Of a stretch of DNA of 64,000 bases, positions 1-9,364 are shown piece by piece (the first letter of the stretch is position 1; each line of letters begins with the position of its first letter). The stretch comes from Psychroserpens sp. Hel_I_66 (lineage in GTDB: Bacteria; Bacteroidota; Bacteroidia; Flavobacteriales; Flavobacteriaceae): NCBI RefSeq assembly GCF_000799465.1, contig NZ_JUGU01000001.1, positions 2,108,001 through 2,172,000 of the forward strand, read 5' to 3'. A program made the position numbers and the translations under genes. The notes under the pieces are model-generated. The model saw nothing but the letters and a program-made list of their open reading frames with translations, searched no databases and was not told the DNA's origin.

Positions 1-438
1 TCCTCTAAAACTCACAGCCATCTTAGCATGCATAGCGTCTGCTAAATTCTCTCTCCCAACTGCAACAGTACCAAACCCAAAATGGAGCCAATCCAGATCT
101 TCGGAAATTATAAATTGATTAGCAATTAGATTTTTAAAACAAGCGTTGCGTCCATTACCATCTCGACTATCTAATTGGTACAACTTTTTACTGCGGAAAG
201 GCGAAACAAACAAAATTTGTAATAGTGCTTTAAAGACAGCAATACTTTTGGAAAAAAAATTTCCGTTAAATTGAGGGGAAACGATGACTTTACATGGTAA
301 ATGTTCATCTTTTTTTGGCGGATAGAAGACAAACAAAACAACCTCAAAACCATTGGCCTGCAATCCTTTGATCTTGCTTCGGAAAAACGTTTCCGAGTAA
401 CCCGGTACAGATAGTAATACCAACCCTATTCGTTGCAT
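1..438 (-). CDS. Glycosyltransferase family 4, N-terminal part (cut by window edge)
   Basis: An open frame of 146 codons begins at an ATG at 438-436 and runs off the left edge without a stop. The visible protein starts MQRIGLVLLSVPGYSETFF, which resembles the first strand of a GT-B glycosyltransferase, with the phrase LVLLSVPGYSETF placed like the donor/acceptor loop of GT4 enzymes (compare ISETFI in the gene at 5282-6526). It ends with DAMHAKMAVSFRG, matching the LVLSLRG segment of the neighbouring GT4 at 472-1671. It lies 33 bases downstream of that gene on the same strand, so it is probably the next gene of the polysaccharide operon. The donor-binding C-terminal domain is outside the window, so substrate and exact length are unknown. 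Confidence 0.7.
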   Translation of the reverse strand, partial: MQRIGLVLLSVPGYSETFFRSKIKGLQANGFEVVLFVFYPPKKDEHLPCKVIVSPQFNGNFFSKSIAVFKALLQILFVSPFRSKKLYQLDSRDGNGRNACFKNLIANQFIISEDLDWLHFGFGTVAVGRENLADAMHAKMAVSFRG

Positions 439-471
439 TGTTTTTGTTTTATATTTTTTTTCCAAATGCTC

Positions 472-1671
472 TTATTCTATAACACTCTTGTACAACTGTA
501 GCATTCCAGACGTCATTAAATCTTCGTTATGTTGTTTTGAAATAGTATTTTTTGCACGTTCTCTAATCTCATTTTTACGATTTTCTGGTAATGCTGCAAT
601 GTTAACTATGGCATTTGCTATGGCCTCTGAATCTCGAATAGGAACTAAAAATCCATTTTCAGTGTCTGTAATCACCTCATTCATTCCACCACAAGCAGTG
701 CTCAAAACCAAAGTCCCCAAAGCCATAGACTCCAAAACCACATTTGCAATGCCTTCTTCAACACTTGGTAAAAGAAGAATAGTTGCTTTTAGCATATAAT
801 CTTTAACCGATTCAAATGTCTGTTTTTCAATTAAAAAAACGTCATCCTGTAAATGTAGATCATGAACCTGATAAAGCAACTCAACATCATCTGCACCACC
901 AATAATTGTATATTTAAAATTTAAGCCAGACGTTTTTAAAATCTTGCAAGCATCCAAAGCATACGTATAGCCTTTTTTCCAATGTGGCCTACCTACAGAA
1001 AGTAAATGTAACGGTTCATTCGAATTTAATTCTGAATTAAAATCTTTATTTTTCAATAAGATTTCGGGATTAATTTCAAAATTAGGCAAACCGCTATAAA
1101 TCACTTTAACCCTATCTATAGATGCACCATATTTGGTCGCTTCTTTGGCAATAGCGTCTGAAACCGCATGAAAACCATCTACATTAGGAAAATGTTTTTT
1201 ATATAGTTGTGCCAAATCCAAATCAGTAATTGGAGAATAATTAATATGCGCACCTCTCAAACTTAAAACCAGTTTCATTCCAAATTCTTGGACCCATATC
1301 CAATCCTTTAACCCTTTTGCCCATTGTATGTGAAAAATATCTGGTTTGTGCCACAGCACAGGGTAAAATTTGACTTTACTTCCTAAATTTAAGTTGTTTT
1401 GCTGTTTCAAATAGGTATCCAACCTTTTCTTTTCTTTTGGCTTGATGAGTAATAATAAACTACTGTATTTCAGTAAAAACCAAAATTTAGATAATTTATG
1501 ATTATAACATCCATGAATAGTAATGCTATTGTGATATGGCAACTTCTGTCTTAAAACACCAAACAACAACACTTCCTCATTTGATTTTGACACTCCTAAA
1601 ATTAAGCGTTCAATAAATGTTGTACTTGGAATTTCTCCAGAATAAATTGCTATTTGAATTGACTTTTTCAA
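472..1671 (-). CDS. Glycosyltransferase family 4 (GT-B fold)
   Basis: A 399-residue protein, normal for GT4 retaining glycosyltransferases that add sugars from nucleotide donors to a growing glycan on the cytoplasmic side. The N-terminal half holds the acceptor domain (FHIQWAKG about residue 113, LVLSLRGAHIN about 134). The C-terminal donor domain starts around LLSVGRPHWKKG (223-234) and carries the GT4 E-x7-E signature as EEGIANVVLE (306-314), followed by SMALGTLVLSTACGG. The start is TTG at 1671; no upstream ATG is available in frame. It is one of several GT4 genes in this minus-strand operon. Donor and linkage cannot be read from the sequence. Confidence 0.88.
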   Translation of the reverse strand: MKKSIQIAIYSGEIPSTTFIERLILGVSKSNEEVLLFGVLRQKLPYHNSITIHGCYNHKLSKFWFLLKYSSLLLLIKPKEKKRLDTYLKQQNNLNLGSKVKFYPVLWHKPDIFHIQWAKGLKDWIWVQEFGMKLVLSLRGAHINYSPITDLDLAQLYKKHFPNVDGFHAVSDAIAKEATKYGASIDRVKVIYSGLPNFEINPEILLKNKDFNSELNSNEPLHLLSVGRPHWKKGYTYALDACKILKTSGLNFKYTIIGGADDVELLYQVHDLHLQDDVFLIEKQTFESVKDYMLKATILLLPSVEEGIANVVLESMALGTLVLSTACGGMNEVITDTENGFLVPIRDSEAIANAIVNIAALPENRKNEIRERAKNTISKQHNEDLMTSGMLQLYKSVIE

Positions 1672-1734
1672 TAAATAATTTAGAATACCAAAGTTAACTA
1701 ACTATTATATTTTTTTAAAGTACAGTGTTAAAAA

Positions 1735-3114
1735 CTAGAGTTTATTTCTTGCTGAAAATATTGATAGTGTTAACAACATACTTACCGGGTGAGAATAATA
1801 AACAGAATCAACCTCATTAAACTTTTTATAAAAATCAGATGAAATGTCAGAAGGAATTAACCTATTTAAATGAATATTTTCTATTATATACTCCTGTAAT
1901 TTTTGTTCATTGCCAGCACCTAAAAACTGTAATTCCCAATTGCGTTGAACATACTTTTTTGAACTAGTAATTCGATTCAATCTATTAAATATTCGATATG
2001 GCAAGTTCCAAGGTACTTTATTATAATGGTAATTATACAAGTTAAAAGGTCTATGACCTTCCCATGCAAGCTTAGCTAGCGAAGGCATTCTCATCTTAAT
2101 GTAGGCAATCTGTATCTTTCTGCCAGCCAAAAACTCTTCTGGTACGGAGCATATAAATTCACACATTCTACGATCATAATAAGGCATCTCTATGGGGCGA
2201 ACAGATTCAAAAACAGATAAGTTCACACTAGTCCAGCGAGGGGCCCAATATAGACTCTTAAATGCTCTAATTTGGGCATTAGCATTCTCTGGAATATGTA
2301 TTGATTTTAAGATATTTTGAATTCTATTTTTTAAATAGCTTTCAAAATCCCCTTTCAACTCCCAAGTTGCCCACAAACTGTTAGCAAGCTCTAATCCTCC
2401 TTTTTTAATTATTTTTTTTAAAATAACAGCAACTTGACCATCGTTACTCAAATTATTAGGGACTCCCATATCATCAAACAGAACATCTCCCCAATGTCCC
2501 AAAGAAAAAACGTCTCCCATTGAAGCATAAGACTCCTTAAAAGCCATTTGTCTAGGATGAGTAAATTCGGAATAACAATTATTTATTTCAGCTAAAGATT
2601 CTATAACCTCCCATAAATAACCTCTTGGGACTTTCAAATCTTGAAAAAAGAATCCGCAAATATCAGCAATTTTCTTACTATACCAAGTTTCGTCGTGACC
2701 ATTTGTAAATGCATAACTATAAGATTTTACCGATTTATTCAAATATTTTAAAGCTACTGCTTGAGTCCTACTGTCAAGACCTCCTGATAAAGGTAAAATC
2801 ACAGTTTTATCTAGTGTTTGTTCCTCTATTATTGTTTCGAATAAATAAGCAAACTCCGATACCACTTGACTAAAAGAACGTTCTTTTGGTGTATAGTGCC
2901 ATTTAAAATATTGATTTTCAGAAAGTATAGACGTTCGTTCATCATCTAGAACATATTCACGACAAGGCTTTAACACTCTCAAGCCCTTATAAAATGTATC
3001 TTCATCTAAAAAAAAACCGGTAGCTGCAAATACACAAATCGCCTCATAATCTAAAGATTCAGGTGTTCCAACAAATTGTTGATATTGTGGAATGACATCT
3101 GTCCTAACTTTCAT
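1735..3114 (-). CDS. Asparagine-synthetase-like ATP-dependent ligase, truncated glutaminase domain
   Basis: A 459-residue protein with the PP-loop SGGLDSR at residues 110-116, the pyrophosphatase-type ATP site of asparagine synthetases. Residues 22-65 look like the second half of a class II glutamine amidotransferase domain (TGFFLDEDTFYKGLRVLKP), but the first half and its N-terminal catalytic Cys are missing. An in-frame stop, the stop of the upstream gene, lies 6 bases before the ATG, so the shortness is not a start-site error. Such proteins occur in surface glycan loci and may amidate a uronic acid or activate another acyl group using free ammonia; that role is inferred. It sits 6 bases downstream of the GT4 at 3121-4200, so the two are likely co-translated. 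Confidence 0.78.
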   Translation of the reverse strand: MKVRTDVIPQYQQFVGTPESLDYEAICVFAATGFFLDEDTFYKGLRVLKPCREYVLDDERTSILSENQYFKWHYTPKERSFSQVVSEFAYLFETIIEEQTLDKTVILPLSGGLDSRTQAVALKYLNKSVKSYSYAFTNGHDETWYSKKIADICGFFFQDLKVPRGYLWEVIESLAEINNCYSEFTHPRQMAFKESYASMGDVFSLGHWGDVLFDDMGVPNNLSNDGQVAVILKKIIKKGGLELANSLWATWELKGDFESYLKNRIQNILKSIHIPENANAQIRAFKSLYWAPRWTSVNLSVFESVRPIEMPYYDRRMCEFICSVPEEFLAGRKIQIAYIKMRMPSLAKLAWEGHRPFNLYNYHYNKVPWNLPYRIFNRLNRITSSKKYVQRNWELQFLGAGNEQKLQEYIIENIHLNRLIPSDISSDFYKKFNEVDSVYYSHPVSMLLTLSIFSARNKL

Positions 3115-3120
3115 AGTGAA

Positions 3121-4200
3121 TTACTGCTTAACGAGTTTCAAATATAGGTCTTCATGTTTCTTAATAAAAATCTCGATAGAAAAATGTTTTATACAATATT
3201 CACGTAAATTAAAACCTAATGCTTCCTTATCCTTTTCTAACAAATTATAAATTTCTTCAATCTTTGTTGACAAGTCATTAACGTCTGACAAGGAAAATAG
3301 TAAATCAGGAAATTCCTGAAGCACATATGCAATTCCTGGAATATTACTTCCTAACACTGGTAACTGCATAGCCATAGCTTCCAATAAAGCCAAAGGCATA
3401 CCCTCTTTTTTACTAGGAATTATATACAAATCTGACTGGGCTAATAAGAGCCTAACATCTGAAAACTTACCCAAGAAAGAAACTTTCGAATTCAATCCTA
3501 AATTTTTTACTATTCTTTTTAACTCATCGACATAATTATTTTGCATATCTCCCACTATGTCTAAATGAATTGGTAAATGCTTTAACGGATATAAGGCCTT
3601 TAACAGGTATTCAATATTTTTCACAGCCACTAAATTAGCTACCGTAATTAACTTAAATGTACCAGTATCTTTAACTATATTAAAGGATTTACGATTATAA
3701 TAGGAAGTATCTAAGCCAAACGGTATTAATTCTTGATGCTTCTTATTTGGAAAAAATGAACGCATTTGAGCATTTACAGTAATTATAAAAGTGCTCAAAT
3801 AACTTCTAATCTTCCAATGTTTATTGCCCCAACCCATTGCTTTTTTAGTGTAAACAAATGGTATTCGTACTAGTTTACAAGCTAAAGCTTCAGTCCAATC
3901 GCTACTGTAATGCCAGGAATGAACGATATCTATATGTTGTTCCCTTAAAAAAACTTTAAAAGGTTGCAATCTAGCCAATAAGCTATAATAAGGTCTGAGT
4001 GGAACGGTAAATTGGATAATGTGTACATTCAAACCCAGTGCTTTCACTTCCTCATATAGACGTCCTCTTTCATGGTTACATGCAATAGATACTTTAAACC
4101 GATCCTTGTCTAACTGATTAGCTAAATCAAAAACCACTTTACCGCTTCCAGCGGTATCAAAATTTGGAATAGTGTAAAGTATATGTACCTTTTTTGACAT
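3121..4200 (-). CDS. Glycosyltransferase family 4
   Basis: A 359-residue GT-B glycosyltransferase starting at ATG 4200. The N-terminal motif ILYTIPNFDTAGSGKVVFDLA (about 7-27) is the glycine-rich acceptor-side loop typical of GT4. HSWHYSSDW (94-102) lies where these enzymes read the acceptor, and the donor domain bears KKEGMPLALLE (264-274) with the paired glutamates that bind the sugar nucleotide. It follows the family 2 glycosyltransferase at 4255-5199 after 54 bases and precedes the asparagine-synthetase-like gene by 6. No membrane segment is evident, so it should act at the cytoplasmic membrane face on a lipid-linked intermediate. Substrate not predictable. Confidence 0.88.
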   Translation of the reverse strand: MSKKVHILYTIPNFDTAGSGKVVFDLANQLDKDRFKVSIACNHERGRLYEEVKALGLNVHIIQFTVPLRPYYSLLARLQPFKVFLREQHIDIVHSWHYSSDWTEALACKLVRIPFVYTKKAMGWGNKHWKIRSYLSTFIITVNAQMRSFFPNKKHQELIPFGLDTSYYNRKSFNIVKDTGTFKLITVANLVAVKNIEYLLKALYPLKHLPIHLDIVGDMQNNYVDELKRIVKNLGLNSKVSFLGKFSDVRLLLAQSDLYIIPSKKEGMPLALLEAMAMQLPVLGSNIPGIAYVLQEFPDLLFSLSDVNDLSTKIEEIYNLLEKDKEALGFNLREYCIKHFSIEIFIKKHEDLYLKLVKQ

Positions 4201-4254
4201 TTATTATATATATGTTTTAAACTAAATCACTCAGGATATTGTCTCAAAAAAGTC

Positions 4255-5199
4255 TTAGTGTATAGTACTCGGTTTAAACAGAACCCTGCTAATTCTAATA
4301 AATTGTTTTCCAGTAAGAAAATTGATCTTATAAAATTTTAAGGTAATAGAACCAAGAAGATATGTAAAAAAACTAATATGCTTTTTATGATAAAATAAAA
4401 TGAGATTTCGTCTTACTAAAGCTATATGCGATTTACTTCCAGACCTCTCAAAATAACGGAGACATAAAAAATAATATCCTGACACTAAAGACAATTGATG
4501 TTTAGTTAAGGTTTTTTTTTGTAGTAATTTTGAAACAAATAAGTAGACTGCATCGCACACGGGTTGGACAAAGTTTTTTCTTTCACGAATTGGATTAACA
4601 CAATAATAAAAATCAATTGGTTTATCAACAATACAGTAATTTGAACTCTTTAGCAAGGCTCTAATGGCTAATTCTACATCTTGTAGACGTGGTAATTCCG
4701 GATGAAAACCACCTAAAGATTTAAAGAAGTTTTTATCCCATAAAATAGCTGTTATTGGCCAAATAAACTTAGCAGACAAAAAATAATTTAGATAATTCTT
4801 TTTAGCGTCGTACAACGGTATTTCTCCCTTTTCGGAATCATAAACCGCTGTATTTTTAAAGACAGCAAAATCTAAAAATTTTATATCTCTATGACTTAAA
4901 AATTTTGGTGTTATTTTATCATCAGCATCTAAAAAAATTAATGTTTCACTTTTTGCTAATTCTGCCCCTAAATTTCTACAAACTGATGCATTAGTTTTTT
5001 TTGTATTTAGATATAGTTGGACTTTGACATCTTCAAGATTTTTATACCAATTATCTATTTCTATTTGTGCTCGACTATCTGATTTATCATCGACAATCAC
5101 CCAATCCCAAGCGGTATATGTTTGCTCCCTTAAATACTTATAAATTTGTTTTAAACCCTTAAAGTCATTGTAGTGCGGAGTTATAATACTTACACTCAT
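4255..5199 (-). CDS. Glycosyltransferase family 2 (GT-A fold)
   Basis: A 314-residue inverting glycosyltransferase. It opens with MSVSIITPHYNDFKGLKQIY, the first GT-A strand; VIVDDKSDS (about 34-42) is the nucleotide-binding aspartate pair and LDADDKIT (about 91-98) supplies the metal-binding DxD. The remaining residues include a basic C-terminal part (KKHISFFTYLLGSITLKFYKI), which probably lies against the membrane. The start is ATG at 5199. It lies between two GT4 genes in the polysaccharide operon. Typical length for single-domain GT2 enzymes; donor unknown. Confidence 0.87.
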   Translation of the reverse strand: MSVSIITPHYNDFKGLKQIYKYLREQTYTAWDWVIVDDKSDSRAQIEIDNWYKNLEDVKVQLYLNTKKTNASVCRNLGAELAKSETLIFLDADDKITPKFLSHRDIKFLDFAVFKNTAVYDSEKGEIPLYDAKKNYLNYFLSAKFIWPITAILWDKNFFKSLGGFHPELPRLQDVELAIRALLKSSNYCIVDKPIDFYYCVNPIRERKNFVQPVCDAVYLFVSKLLQKKTLTKHQLSLVSGYYFLCLRYFERSGSKSHIALVRRNLILFYHKKHISFFTYLLGSITLKFYKINFLTGKQFIRISRVLFKPSTIH

Positions 5200-5281
5200 A
5201 TTATTAATAGTATTTAAGTTATATTCATAACAGGAAAAATCATTATTAAACTCTCAACAATCTCAAGTTAGAGGTCTAGAT

Positions 5282-6526
5282 TTAAAGTGATTGATAAATT
5301 TCCAACATTTTTTTTAATAAAACTTGATTATCATAATTCTTTTTGACGAATTGTCGACCGATTGATCCCATATCTTTGCATAGCTTAGGATCTAAAATAA
5401 GTCGCTCTATTACTTCAACAAATGCATTTATATCATTTTCTTTAATAACAAAACCACTTTCATTTGGCAACAAGCCATATTTCATACCTCCTGCATCAGA
5501 TACCACAACTGGCAACTCCATAGCTTGTGCTTCTTGTATCACCAAACCTTGGGTTTCGGCACGTCCGGTTTTTTTTTCATAAAGACCTGGTAGTAAAAAT
5601 AAATCACTTTTTTCGAAAAACGCTCTTATTTGCACTTGTGTTTGTTTGCCATGAATGTAAACAACTTCTTGTAAATTCGAATCCTCTATTTGACATTCTA
5701 AATCCTTTCTTAGAGCTCCATCTCCTAGAATATGTAATCGAACATCTCGATAGCCTAAGTCTTGTAGTTTTTTCACTATAGAAATAGCTAAGTCAGGTCC
5801 TTTCAATGGTATTAATTTTCCGCAGAACACCAAGTTGAAGTTCGTATGATTTTGTTTTGTTGCCTCTCTTTTAAAAAAGTCTGTATCTAAGCCAACTGGC
5901 AAAATATAACAAGGAATATTATTAGAATTAATTTGTTGTAGAATACTTTTTAAGTAAGGTGTATTTACGGTAAATACATTTGCTTTTGCAAACAAATGCC
6001 TGTATCCAGCTTTATAATCGAGAAGTTTACTAGGTATCAAATCATAACCATGAAATGTAGTAATCAATTTTACTGAACCTAAAATAACTTGCTGTGTTTT
6101 TAAATAGGCGATGCGATTACCTACCATACCAAAATGTGCGTGTATTAAATCGATATCGTTTTCTACTAAAAACCATTGAGATTCGAAAAATAGCTTTAAC
6201 GTAAATGCATCTTTACCGTACTTAAAAATATTTAAAGTTTTAAAATACAACTTCCATTTAACATGTTTAAAATGCATAAACGTCCATTTAAAAAAACTAC
6301 CTAAACGTCTAATTTTTGAAACAGGAGGTTTTTCAAAATAAGTTACCGCATTAATTAAATTGTAACGATTTATCGCATTATGTACAAATTTTAACTCGAC
6401 CTTATTATATGAATACAACTTTACATTATAACCAGCATTAATTAAACTATTAATCTGGTTTACAATAAAAGTTTCGGATATTGTAGGAAAGTATTGTACA
6501 ATTACCGCTATTGATTTAAACTCCAT
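5282..6526 (-). CDS. Glycosyltransferase family 4, colanic-acid-type
   Basis: A 414-residue GT-B enzyme starting at ATG 6526. The N-terminal segment VQYFPTISETFIVNQI (about 10-25) is characteristic of the WcaL/AmsK-like subgroup of GT4 that acts in exopolysaccharide assembly. HAHFGMVG (about 130) and TFHGYDL (about 157) follow, then the donor domain with VFCGKLIPLKGPDLAI. The sugar-nucleotide loop is extended, LYEKKTGRAETQGLVIQEAQA, with the EtQG...E pattern of that subgroup. It precedes the GT2 at 4255-5199 by 82 bases. The subgroup assignment comes from motif memory, not a search. Confidence 0.87.
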   Translation of the reverse strand: MEFKSIAVIVQYFPTISETFIVNQINSLINAGYNVKLYSYNKVELKFVHNAINRYNLINAVTYFEKPPVSKIRRLGSFFKWTFMHFKHVKWKLYFKTLNIFKYGKDAFTLKLFFESQWFLVENDIDLIHAHFGMVGNRIAYLKTQQVILGSVKLITTFHGYDLIPSKLLDYKAGYRHLFAKANVFTVNTPYLKSILQQINSNNIPCYILPVGLDTDFFKREATKQNHTNFNLVFCGKLIPLKGPDLAISIVKKLQDLGYRDVRLHILGDGALRKDLECQIEDSNLQEVVYIHGKQTQVQIRAFFEKSDLFLLPGLYEKKTGRAETQGLVIQEAQAMELPVVVSDAGGMKYGLLPNESGFVIKENDINAFVEVIERLILDPKLCKDMGSIGRQFVKKNYDNQVLLKKMLEIYQSL

Positions 6527-6557
6527 AATTTATATATTTTATATATTTTATATAAAG

Positions 6558-7343
6558 CTAAATAGCATAATTGAGGTTTAAAAAAATTACATTTTCACCT
6601 TTTTCATAATGTTTAAAATTATAGGCATTCATCGCATTAAAAACGCTTTCTTTACAACCAGGATACCAACGGTCATGTAATTCAACGATAACACACCTCG
6701 TTTTTGGCAACCAACGCTCATAATTTTTCTCAAATAAAAACTTTTCTGCACCTTCAATATCCACTTTTAGAATATCGATGAGCTCAATATTATTATTATC
6801 CATTATTTCATTTAAACAAATAGTATTGACACTTCCAACAATATTATTAGCATCCACTATGTCATCATGCGCTTTTGTAACAAATCCCCATTTACCGATT
6901 CCTTCGTCAATAATATTCAAAGTAAGATTTGAAGTATGGTGTAAGGCCATAGGTAAAAAACGCACGTATTCATAGGGACTTACATTCTTTTTAAGAAGTT
7001 CGATGTTTGTAAATTCTGGTTCAATAGAGTAAATGTTAGCGTTTGGAAATCGATTTGCAAAATATATGGCAGCAAGACCAACATTTGCTCCTGCATCGAT
7101 TATTACATTAGGCTCAAAATCAAAGTCTATATCATATTCTTTAGCAACAAATACTTGTCTAAATGTGGCAAAATCTGATGTATCTGACCTCAAGTAAATT
7201 GGATTCTTATAACCAGGGATATATATCTTAATACCATTATCATCATGAAGAGCCATAAATTCAATTCTTCCAATTTTAAGTTTTACGTAGGATTTTAAAC
7301 CTTTAATACCATAATTTGAGACTATGTTAAATAAATTTATCAT
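6558..7343 (-). CDS. FkbM-family SAM-dependent methyltransferase
   Basis: A 261-residue protein with the Rossmann SAM-binding motif IIDAGANVGLAAIYFANRFP (about 86-105), the acidic end of strand 2 SIEPEFTNIELLKKN, and the DILKVDIEGAEKFLFE motif (about 190-205) that defines the FkbM O-methyltransferase family. These enzymes methylate hydroxyls on sugars or polyketides. In this operon the likely substrate is a sugar of the repeat unit or the chain end. The start is ATG at 7343, 49 bases after the GT2 at 7393-8379. With the second methyltransferase at 12768-13505 it suggests an O-methylated glycan. Confidence 0.85.
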   Translation of the reverse strand: MINLFNIVSNYGIKGLKSYVKLKIGRIEFMALHDDNGIKIYIPGYKNPIYLRSDTSDFATFRQVFVAKEYDIDFDFEPNVIIDAGANVGLAAIYFANRFPNANIYSIEPEFTNIELLKKNVSPYEYVRFLPMALHHTSNLTLNIIDEGIGKWGFVTKAHDDIVDANNIVGSVNTICLNEIMDNNNIELIDILKVDIEGAEKFLFEKNYERWLPKTRCVIVELHDRWYPGCKESVFNAMNAYNFKHYEKGENVIFLNLNYAI

Positions 7344-7392
7344 TTTAAAAATCTTTATGTCTAGGTTATTGAAAATACAAATAGCAACAAAA

Positions 7393-8379
7393 CTATCTCT
7401 GTGCTATCCATAATTTTATGGTCTCATGATTTTTCTTGTATAAAGAGTAATGAAGAAGGCGATATTTCCATACTTTAAAGTAGTGCTTTGCGCGTTCCCG
7501 CTTTTCGTAATTCCCAACCATTAAATCTATACTTTTCTTAAACATCAAGACAGGAATCATGTTCACTGCAACTTTTAAAAATTCATTTCGTGATTGATAT
7601 TTATTTCTAAGAAAATCCAGATAAGGCCATAATATAAAATTAGAGTCTACCATCCCAAGTCGTAACCGAGATAAATAATCGAAGTTTAATCTAGCCTGTG
7701 ACATAAAATGTTTAAAATATAAACGTTCGTCATACCAAATACTATATCCCAACAATCGCAACGCATAACTATACTCTGTATCACCTCCAGAACTTAATGA
7801 ATTACCTTTTCTACAAGATAATAAATGTTCAAAACCAAGTAACTTCAATTCTAACCAATGCGACTTTCGTATTACCATCCCAGCGCCATATAAGCAACCT
7901 TTCTTATTTGTTATATCTCCACTACGTTTTCCTTGCTTCGATACAGCATAATATTTAGAATATTGATCAAACCATAATGGCTTTTTATTTTCAAATTCTG
8001 CTTCACACCAACCTCCTAAAGCTCCAATATGGTCATTAGACTCCATAATTTCGAACGCTGTTTGAATATAAGTTTCGCATAACCAATTATCGTCATCACA
8101 AACTAATATATACTCGTAAGTCGCCTTTGCGTAACCAAGATCTTGAGCATAGGATTTTCCTGGTGTCATTTGCTTAAAAGAACGAAAATCAATCGATGAA
8201 ACTCCAAAATTAAGCCACCACTCTTCAGCGTATAGCTTTGAACCATCATCAGATGCATTATCTACAAAGATTAGTTCACAAGGTATCCTAATCTTTTGAG
8301 CAACCAAATGTCTCAAAGTTGTATCTAATCTAGACTTACCATTGTAAGTACATAATACTATGGAGACCCCTTTAATCAT
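7393..8379 (-). CDS. Glycosyltransferase family 2, tandem copy 1
   Basis: A 328-residue GT-A glycosyltransferase. Strand 1 is GVSIVLCTYNG (about 4-14), LIFVDNASDDGS (about 36-47) binds the nucleotide and VCDDDNWL (about 93-100) carries the DxD metal site. The acceptor part has SLSSGGDTEYSYALRLLGY, closely parallel to LSSGGDVELVYAIKLLG in the adjacent gene at 8372-9364, so the two are tandem paralogues. The ATG at 8379 overlaps the end of that upstream gene by 8 bases, which implies translational coupling. Substrate unknown. Confidence 0.87.
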   Translation of the reverse strand: MIKGVSIVLCTYNGKSRLDTTLRHLVAQKIRIPCELIFVDNASDDGSKLYAEEWWLNFGVSSIDFRSFKQMTPGKSYAQDLGYAKATYEYILVCDDDNWLCETYIQTAFEIMESNDHIGALGGWCEAEFENKKPLWFDQYSKYYAVSKQGKRSGDITNKKGCLYGAGMVIRKSHWLELKLLGFEHLLSCRKGNSLSSGGDTEYSYALRLLGYSIWYDERLYFKHFMSQARLNFDYLSRLRLGMVDSNFILWPYLDFLRNKYQSRNEFLKVAVNMIPVLMFKKSIDLMVGNYEKRERAKHYFKVWKYRLLHYSLYKKNHETIKLWIAQR

Positions 8380-9364
8380 TTATAAGTTTTTTTAAATTCA
8401 AACGTGTTTGATAATAAAATCTAATATGTTTAATAAATAACCGTCTTATAGCTATTTGATTTTCTAACATTAATTGTTTGCGGTAGCTTAGTTTTTGTAG
8501 TCGCTTATTTTGTCTATAAATGTATAAAAAGGACTTCAATATTTTTTTGATCAACCATTTCGAGGATAATGGTTTATCATTCAAAGCGTCAATATATATG
8601 TTTAATACAAAGTTAGACCAATACATAGAAGCACGTAATCTCAATAAATAGTCCCATTGCATTCGTTCTTTGGGCATGTAATGATTAAAAAACAATAATT
8701 CGCTAAACATAACAGGAATACCTAATAACTTTATGGCGTAGACAAGTTCAACATCGCCTCCACTGGATAGCAGCTTACCCTTTCGGTCTTTTAGAATACT
8801 TTTAAAACCTCTTTCTTTCAATAATCTAAAAGTACTTTCGTGAATGACCATACCTGCTCCATATAAAAACCCTTGAGCATCAAGTATTACACCTGGCTCA
8901 TTAACAGGTGTACCTACCGCAAAATTACCCTTAAATTTATCAAACCATTCAGGTTTTTCAGCCTCAAAAGCAGCAGTACTCCATCCTCCCAAAACTCCAA
9001 TCTCAGGATTTTTATTAAATATTGCGATTGTATTTTTAATGTAGTCTGCACGCAACCAATTGTCATCATCGCAAAACAAGTATAAATCATATTGAGCCTC
9101 AGAGATTCCTTTTTCCCTAGCATAAGATAGTCCAGCAATTGGCTCATCTACAATGGACAAAAGAGTAGGAGAATGCAAAGCCTCCCACAATTGTCTTGCA
9201 ACCAATCCAGTATCATCATTAGAATTATTATTTACAATTATTATCTCCCATTGCGTATCTAAATCCACACTTTGAGACGCTAAAAAAGACAAGGTTTTAG
9301 GAAGCCTCAAACTACTATTGTAACAACAAACTATAACACTTACTCCTTTAACTCTTCCAGCCAT
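8372..9364 (-). CDS. Glycosyltransferase family 2, tandem copy 2
   Basis: A 330-residue GT-A glycosyltransferase with GVSVIVCCYNSS (about 7-18), IIVNNNSNDDTG (about 41-52) and the metal-binding FCDDDNWLR (about 95-103). It shares with the next gene (7393-8379) the unusual order GGW...FEAEKPEWFDKF, LYGAGMVI and LSSGGDVE, which supports duplication followed by divergence. The ATG at 9364 lies 25 bases inside the upstream sulfotransferase-like gene, and its 3' end overlaps the next start by 8 bases, so three genes form an overlapping block. It probably adds a sugar to the repeat unit; donor unknown. Confidence 0.87.
   Translation of the reverse strand: MAGRVKGVSVIVCCYNSSLRLPKTLSFLASQSVDLDTQWEIIIVNNNSNDDTGLVARQLWEALHSPTLLSIVDEPIAGLSYAREKGISEAQYDLYLFCDDDNWLRADYIKNTIAIFNKNPEIGVLGGWSTAAFEAEKPEWFDKFKGNFAVGTPVNEPGVILDAQGFLYGAGMVIHESTFRLLKERGFKSILKDRKGKLLSSGGDVELVYAIKLLGIPVMFSELLFFNHYMPKERMQWDYLLRLRASMYWSNFVLNIYIDALNDKPLSSKWLIKKILKSFLYIYRQNKRLQKLSYRKQLMLENQIAIRRLFIKHIRFYYQTRLNLKKLIND

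Noticed and set aside
171..353. Minus-strand frame of 60 codons near the left edge
   Set aside because: It is out of frame with the better-supported 146-codon partial glycosyltransferase that reaches the edge.
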